Part shown: positions 59,938 through 64,000 of the stretch, in pieces
Layout of the letters: the number at the start of each line of letters is the position of its first letter
Numbering within the stretch: the first letter of the stretch is position 1
Source: Thermohalobaculum sp964576075
GTDB taxonomy: Bacteria > Pseudomonadota > Alphaproteobacteria > Rhodobacterales > Rhodobacteraceae
Length of the DNA stretch: 64,000 nucleotides
Reading direction: 5' to 3'
NCBI GenBank assembly: GCA_964576075.1
Contig: CAZNTX010000001.1
Coordinates: 1 to 64,000, forward strand
Notes under the pieces: model-generated
The model's database searches: none
What the model was told of the DNA's origin: nothing
The model's input: only the letters and a program-made list of their open reading frames with translations
Made by a program: the position numbers and the translations under genes

Positions 59938-61340
59938 GACGCTGGCGTCCCCCCTTCGCCGAGGTCCCAGTAGAGCCCGGCCATGATGTCGAGCGCGCTC
60001 TCGCAGACCGGCAACAGGACGTGCTCGTCGGGTGCGTGCTGCGAGCAGCCGGCATAGGAATGCGGCACCCAGATCGCCGGCAGGCCGAGGAGATCGGTGA
60101 AGAGGTCGTTGCAGATCGAGCCGCCCATCTGCGGCAGCACCGCGGGCGCGGCCCCGGCCGTGCGCGCGATCGAGGCGCGGACCCATTCGGCCCAGGGGTG
60201 GTCGGGCTCCGTGCGGCTCGCGCCGAAGCCCGCGGCATTGCCCTCGGGCGGGGTCTCGACGCGCACGCGCCCGCCGAAGCCTTCCGCCTCGAGATGGCGG
60301 CGGAGCGCGGGGAGGACGTCCTCGGCATCCGTCCCCGCGATGAAGCGGAGCTGGCAATGGGCCCGCGCCCAGGGCGCGATGGCGTTGACCGGGCTCTCGG
60401 GGATGCCGGAGAGCATGGCGAGCACCGCGAAGGAGTTCCAGGCATAGACGCGCTCGGCCGGGGCGAGGCCGGGCTCGCCCCAATCGGCGTCGATCGCGGG
60501 GCCGTCGGCGCCGCCGTCGAGCGCGACATCGGCGAGAAGCTCGCGCACGAGGGGCCGGATCGGGGCGGGGCGCCATTCCGGCACCCGGATCTCGCCCCTG
60601 GGGCCGACGATGGCGGCGATGGCATGGGCGAGCACGGTCGCCGGATCGGCGAGCGCGCCGCCCCAATTGCCGGAGTGGTGCCCGCCCTCGCGGAAGTCGC
60701 AGACGAGGTCGAAATTCTGCGCCCCTCGGCAGCCGAGCGAGACGGTCGGCCGGTCGGCGCGCACGCGGGGGCCGTCCGAGCCGATGAAGACGTCGGCCGA
60801 GAAGGCGCTGCGGTTGGCCGCGATCACCTCGCGCAGGCCCTTCGAGCCGTTCTCCTCCCCGGTCTCGATCACCATCTTGGCGTTGAAGCCGAGGCGGCCG
60901 CGGGTCTCGATCACCGCCTCCATGGCGCGCATGTCGATCAGGTGCTGCGCCTTGTTGTCGGCGGTGCCGCGGCCGTAGAGGCGCTCGCCGTCGCGGGCGA
61001 GCTCCCAGGGGCCGGCGCCCTTGGTCCAGCGCTCGGAGAGCCCGCGGATCACGTCGCCATGGCCGTAGCCGAGGACGGTGGGCAGCCCGTCGCCCTCGCG
61101 CCGTTCGGCGAGCAGCACCGGCCCCGCGCCCTCGACGGGGTTCTCGAAGGTCTCGCAGTGGAAGCCCATGGCGGCGAAGGCGGGCTCCATCGCCTCCGAG
61201 AGATAGCGCCGGCAATGGGGCAGGCCCTCGGGCACCTGGCTCTCCGAGGGGATGGCGACGAGGCGGGCGAGTTCGGCCTCGAAGCGGCCGTCCTCGAGAT
61301 AGGCGCGGGCGGCGGCCCGGGCGGCGTCGCGCTCGCTCAT
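59934..61340 (-). CDS. M20 family metallopeptidase
   Basis: Cytosolic dizinc peptidase of 468 residues, typical of M20 dipeptidases. Zinc and catalytic residues: His and Asp in GYGHGDV, YGRGTADNKAQH, the Glu pair in IETGEENGSKG and ISPD-like IGSDGP. The dimerisation (lid) domain covers about 195-330, with REGGHHSGNWGG. The region HSYAGCSQHAPDEHV holds the last zinc-binding His. It would split dipeptides or acylated amino acids delivered by the ABC transporter encoded upstream. Overlaps both neighbours by four bases. Confidence 0.88.
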   Translation of the reverse strand: MSERDAARAAARAYLEDGRFEAELARLVAIPSESQVPEGLPHCRRYLSEAMEPAFAAMGFHCETFENPVEGAGPVLLAERREGDGLPTVLGYGHGDVIRGLSERWTKGAGPWELARDGERLYGRGTADNKAQHLIDMRAMEAVIETRGRLGFNAKMVIETGEENGSKGLREVIAANRSAFSADVFIGSDGPRVRADRPTVSLGCRGAQNFDLVCDFREGGHHSGNWGGALADPATVLAHAIAAIVGPRGEIRVPEWRPAPIRPLVRELLADVALDGGADGPAIDADWGEPGLAPAERVYAWNSFAVLAMLSGIPESPVNAIAPWARAHCQLRFIAGTDAEDVLPALRRHLEAEGFGGRVRVETPPEGNAAGFGASRTEPDHPWAEWVRASIARTAGAAPAVLPQMGGSICNDLFTDLLGLPAIWVPHSYAGCSQHAPDEHVLLPVCESALDIMAGLYWDLGEGGTPAS

Positions 61341-62320
61341 GCTGTTCGTTCCTGCATCTCTGTCTCCTCCTCGTAGAGCAGGCATTCGGTGCGCCCCTCC
61401 GGATCCTGGACGGGGCGGGGCGCGCGCTCGCGGCAGAGCGCCATCGCCTTCGGGCAGCGGGGGTGGAAGCTGCATCCGGGCGGGATGTCGAGCGGGTTGG
61501 GGAAGGCCGCGCCGAGATGGGTGTCCGGGATGCCGAGCCCCGGCTCCGGCGTCAGCACGGAGGCGAGCAGCGCCTCGGTGTAGGGGTGGCGGGCGGCGTC
61601 GAACAGGCGGTCGGTGCGCCGCTCCTCGACGATGCGCCCGAGATACATCACCGCCACCCGGTCGGCCATATGCTCGACCACCGAGAGGTCGTGGCTGATG
61701 AGAACGTAGGTCAGGCCGAACTCCGCCTGCAGGTCCTGCAGGAGGTTTAGGATCTGCGACTGCACGGAGACGTCGAGCGCCGAGGTCGGCTCGTCGCAGA
61801 CGACGATCCCCGGACGGTTGACGAGGGCGCGGGCGATGGCGACGCGCTGGCGCTGGCCGCCGGAGAGCTGGTTGGGATAGGCGTCGATCAGCCGGCGGGG
61901 CAGGCCGACGCGCTCCATCATCTCCTCGACCCGCGCCCGAGCGGCCCGGGCCCCGAGGCCCGACTGCACGACGAGGGGCAGGGCGATGATCGCCCCCACG
62001 GTCTTGCGCGGGTTGAGCGAGGAATAGGGGTCCTGGAAGATCGGCTGGATGCGCCGCGCGGTCTCGAGCCGGCCGAGCGCCGAGATCGGCCGGCCCTCGA
62101 GCAGGATCTCCCCCTCGCTCGGCGCGAGCAGCCCGAGGAGGAGCTTGGCGAGCGTGCTCTTCCCGCAGCCCGACTCGCCGACGAGGCCCACCACCTCGCC
62201 GCGGCGGATCGCGAAATCGACCCCGCGCACGGCGTGCAGCGTGCGGCTCTTGCGGAAGAGCCCGGCGGAGACGCGGAAGCTGCGGGCGGCGCCCTTGGCC
62301 TCGAGCACGGTCTCGCTCAT
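61337..62320 (-). CDS. Oligopeptide/dipeptide ABC transporter ATP-binding protein (DppF type)
   Basis: ATPase of 327 residues. Walker A GESGCGKST, Q-loop FQDPYSSLNPR, signature LSGGQRQRVAIARAL and Walker B VVCDEPTSALD are all intact. The C-terminal oligopeptide-type extension has the Cys cluster GCSFHPRCPKAMALC, which binds an iron-sulfur cluster in some relatives. Works with the DppD-like ATPase encoded directly upstream; ATGA overlap on both sides. Confidence 0.93.
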   Translation of the reverse strand: MSETVLEAKGAARSFRVSAGLFRKSRTLHAVRGVDFAIRRGEVVGLVGESGCGKSTLAKLLLGLLAPSEGEILLEGRPISALGRLETARRIQPIFQDPYSSLNPRKTVGAIIALPLVVQSGLGARAARARVEEMMERVGLPRRLIDAYPNQLSGGQRQRVAIARALVNRPGIVVCDEPTSALDVSVQSQILNLLQDLQAEFGLTYVLISHDLSVVEHMADRVAVMYLGRIVEERRTDRLFDAARHPYTEALLASVLTPEPGLGIPDTHLGAAFPNPLDIPPGCSFHPRCPKAMALCRERAPRPVQDPEGRTECLLYEEETEMQERTA

Positions 62321-63324
62321 GCGGCGGCCTCCGGATCGGCGGCGGCCTCGGCGGGCGAGAGGACGCAGCGATAGCGGTGCCCGGCCGAGACCCCGTCGCG
62401 CAGCGCGATGTCGCCCGTCCGGCAGGGCCCGTGCGCCCGCGGGCAGCGCTCGGCGAAATGGCAGCCCTCGATCCGCCCGACGAGGGAGGGCACGACGCCC
62501 GGGATCGCGCCGAGCCGCGCCCCCCGCCGGGTCTTGCCGGGGATCGGGATGCAGGAGAGGAGCCCCCGCGTATAGGGGTGGCAGGGGGCGGAGAAGATCT
62601 GCTCGGCGCTCCCGGTCTCGACGATCTGGCCGGCATACATCACCGCCACCCGGTCGGCCACGCGGGCGACCACGCCGAGATCGTGGGTGATCAGCACGAG
62701 CCCCGCATGCACCTCGCGCTGCAGCTCGGCGAGGAGGTGGAGGATCTGCGCCTGGATCGTCACGTCGAGCGCCGTGGTCGGCTCGTCGGCGATCACCAGA
62801 TCGGGGTCGCAGACGAGCGCCATGGCGATCATCACCCGCTGGCGCAGCCCGCCCGAAAGCTGGTGCGGATACTGCCCGAGCCGGCTCGCCGCGGCGCTGA
62901 TGCCGACCCGCTCGAGCATCTCGACCGAGCGGTCGCGCACCTGCCGGCGCGAGGCGCGGGTGTGCCGGCGGAGCGGCTCTCCGAGCTGGTCGCCGATGGT
63001 GTAGGCCGGGTTGAGCGAGGTCATCGGCTCCTGGAAGATCATCGACATCCGGTTGCCCCTGAGGCGCGACATCTCGCGCTCCGACTTGCCGAGCAGATCC
63101 TCGCCGAGGAGCGAGAGCCGCTCCGCCCGCCGCACCGCCTTGCTCGGCAGGAGCCCCATGATCGAGAGCGAGGTCAGCGACTTGCCCGAGCCCGACTCGC
63201 CGACGACGGCGAGCGTCTCGCCCCGCGCCACCGTCAGGTCGATCGCCTGCACGGGGTGGAGCGTGCCCTCCGCCACGGGGATGTCGACGCTGAGCCCGCG
63301 CGCCTCGAGAATCGTCTCCGCCAT
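62317..63324 (-). CDS. Oligopeptide/dipeptide ABC transporter ATP-binding protein (DppD type)
   Basis: ATPase of 335 residues. Walker A GESGSGKSL, signature LSGGLRQRVMIAMAL and Walker B VIADEPTTALD are visible, with QEPMTSLNPAY as the Q-loop. The C-terminal extension has the Cys motif CHFAERCPRAHGPC. It pairs with the DppF-like subunit. Starts 4 bases after the permease stop and overlaps dppF by four bases. Confidence 0.93.
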   Translation of the reverse strand: MAETILEARGLSVDIPVAEGTLHPVQAIDLTVARGETLAVVGESGSGKSLTSLSIMGLLPSKAVRRAERLSLLGEDLLGKSEREMSRLRGNRMSMIFQEPMTSLNPAYTIGDQLGEPLRRHTRASRRQVRDRSVEMLERVGISAAASRLGQYPHQLSGGLRQRVMIAMALVCDPDLVIADEPTTALDVTIQAQILHLLAELQREVHAGLVLITHDLGVVARVADRVAVMYAGQIVETGSAEQIFSAPCHPYTRGLLSCIPIPGKTRRGARLGAIPGVVPSLVGRIEGCHFAERCPRAHGPCRTGDIALRDGVSAGHRYRCVLSPAEAAADPEAAA

Positions 63325-63328
63325 CGCG

Positions 63329-64000
63329 TCAGGTCCTGTTCTCTGGCGCGGTCACGTCGCGGAGCCCGTCGCCGAGAAGGTTGATCGAGAGCACGAGCAG
63401 GAAGAGCGCCGCGCCCGGGATCGCGATCAGCCAGCCCTCGAAGAACATCAGCCCCTTCGCCTCGGAGATCATCAGCCCCCAGGACGGCTGCGGCGGCTGC
63501 ACGCCGAGCCCGAGGAAGGAGAGCGCGGCCTCGAGCAGGATCGCATGGGCCATCTCCACGGTCGCCACCACGATCAGCGCGGGCGCGATGTTGGGCATGA
63601 TCTCGGAGACCAGGATCCGCGCCCGCGAGCAGCCCATCGCCTCGGCCGCCGCGACGAAATCCCGGTTGCGGAGCTGCTGCGTCGCCGAGCGCGTCACCAC
63701 GGCGAACTGGTCCCATATGAGCAGCCCGAGCACCCAGATCACCACCGTCAGCGAGGAACCGACGAGGCTCACCACCGCGAGCGCCACGAGCACCACGGGC
63801 ATCGAGAGCCGCGTGGTGATGATGAAGTTGCACACCATGTCGACCCGCCCGCCGAAATAGCCGCCGAGCACGCCGATGGTCGTCCCGATCACCAGCGAGA
63901 TCGACATCGCGGAGACGCCGATCAGGAGCGAGATCTGCGCGCCGTAGAGGAGGCGGGAGAGATAGTCCCGCCCGAGGCTGTCGGTGCCGAGCGGGTGCTC
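63329..64000 (-). CDS. Dipeptide ABC transporter permease (DppC type), 5' end cut by window edge
   Basis: C-terminal 223 residues of a DppC-like permease. The frame is open to the window end and begins HPLGTDSLGRDYLSRLLYG, the family signature GTDxLGRD. Helices and the EAA loop AAAEAMGCSRARILVSEIMPNI are present. LEAALSFLGLGVQPPQPSWG is another family hallmark. It should combine with a DppB permease and a binding protein further right, not seen here. First visible gene of the ATGA-coupled operon. Confidence 0.93.
   Translation of the reverse strand, partial: EHPLGTDSLGRDYLSRLLYGAQISLLIGVSAMSISLVIGTTIGVLGGYFGGRVDMVCNFIITTRLSMPVVLVALAVVSLVGSSLTVVIWVLGLLIWDQFAVVTRSATQQLRNRDFVAAAEAMGCSRARILVSEIMPNIAPALIVVATVEMAHAILLEAALSFLGLGVQPPQPSWGLMISEAKGLMFFEGWLIAIPGAALFLLVLSINLLGDGLRDVTAPENRT

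Noticed and set aside
1..64000. tRNA, rRNA, CRISPR arrays, prophage or transposase genes
   Set aside because: None seen when reading both strands for the usual TTCGA-type arms, repeat-spacer patterns or recombinase motifs; short non-coding RNAs cannot be excluded by eye.

Overview
This window is very GC-rich DNA with the gene content of a Rhodobacterales-type alphaproteobacterium. It has a class I lysyl-tRNA synthetase, a VPLPA-CTERM protein, HfaA/HfaB holdfast-anchor homologues, several TRAP transporters, class I PHA synthase and a DddP-like M24 protein. I cannot name the genus. I saw no tRNA, rRNA, CRISPR array, prophage or intact insertion sequence. Coding density is high, and most of the very long open frames antisense to real genes are GC-driven shadows.

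Layout. 1-6.7 kb: translation factor EttA (cut by the left edge), a VPLPA-CTERM protein, a LytR_C-like secreted protein, nadD, dacB, a glutathione S-transferase and a TerB-like protein. 6.9-8.5 kb: a short adhesion cluster of hfaA, hfaB and a third small secreted protein sharing motifs with HfaA, closed by two near-identical tandem hairpins. 8.6-10.6 kb: lysS and a coiled-coil protein. 10.7-17.3 kb: a complete malonate module with a MatR-like GntR repressor, divergent TRAP transporter genes dctPQM, malonyl-CoA decarboxylase (matA) and malonyl-CoA synthetase (matB); a TGTATACA palindrome lies in the divergent gap. 17.3-19.6 kb: an Asp/Glu racemase-like protein and a methyltransferase. 19.7-23.9 kb: a second TRAP system with a 32-bp inverted repeat between dctQ and dctM, then an orphan Tat-exported TRAP binding protein behind a TGGTATACCA palindrome.

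24-29.8 kb: a copper chaperone with a DUF2946-like protein, then a three-fasciclin-domain protein and a DUF6502/DUF5666 pair whose upstream regions share a promoter-like block, then a YHS protein. 29.9-34.1 kb: a DddP-like M24 hydrolase, ndk, an MFS permease and an esterase. 34.1-40.1 kb: an FbpB-type iron permease, an RTX/DUF4214 protein interrupted by a frameshift at a run of nine C, a small secreted protein, a trypsin-like protease and a 90-residue conserved protein. 40.2-43.3 kb: phaC and a 23S rRNA methyltransferase-like gene, divergent around an FNR-type box. 43.3-46.9 kb: a third TRAP operon ending in a PrpB-like lyase. 47-53.2 kb: an outer-membrane protein, a relic of a CopA-type ATPase, a Lon-family protease, a stress-protein-like gene and a two-gene YeeE/YedE (TsuA-type) sulfur transporter with an FNR-type box and an AT-rich inverted repeat. 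53.2-64 kb: an SHMT-like enzyme with altered active-site residues, two EamA/DMT exporters, and a tightly coupled operon for peptide uptake (Dpp-type ABC) and hydrolysis (M20 peptidase, amidase, gamma-glutamyltransferase) that runs off the right edge.

Taken together, this is a metabolically flexible heterotroph that takes up organic acids through TRAP systems and peptides through ABC systems, stores PHA, attaches to surfaces, and probably adjusts storage and sulfur uptake to oxygen.
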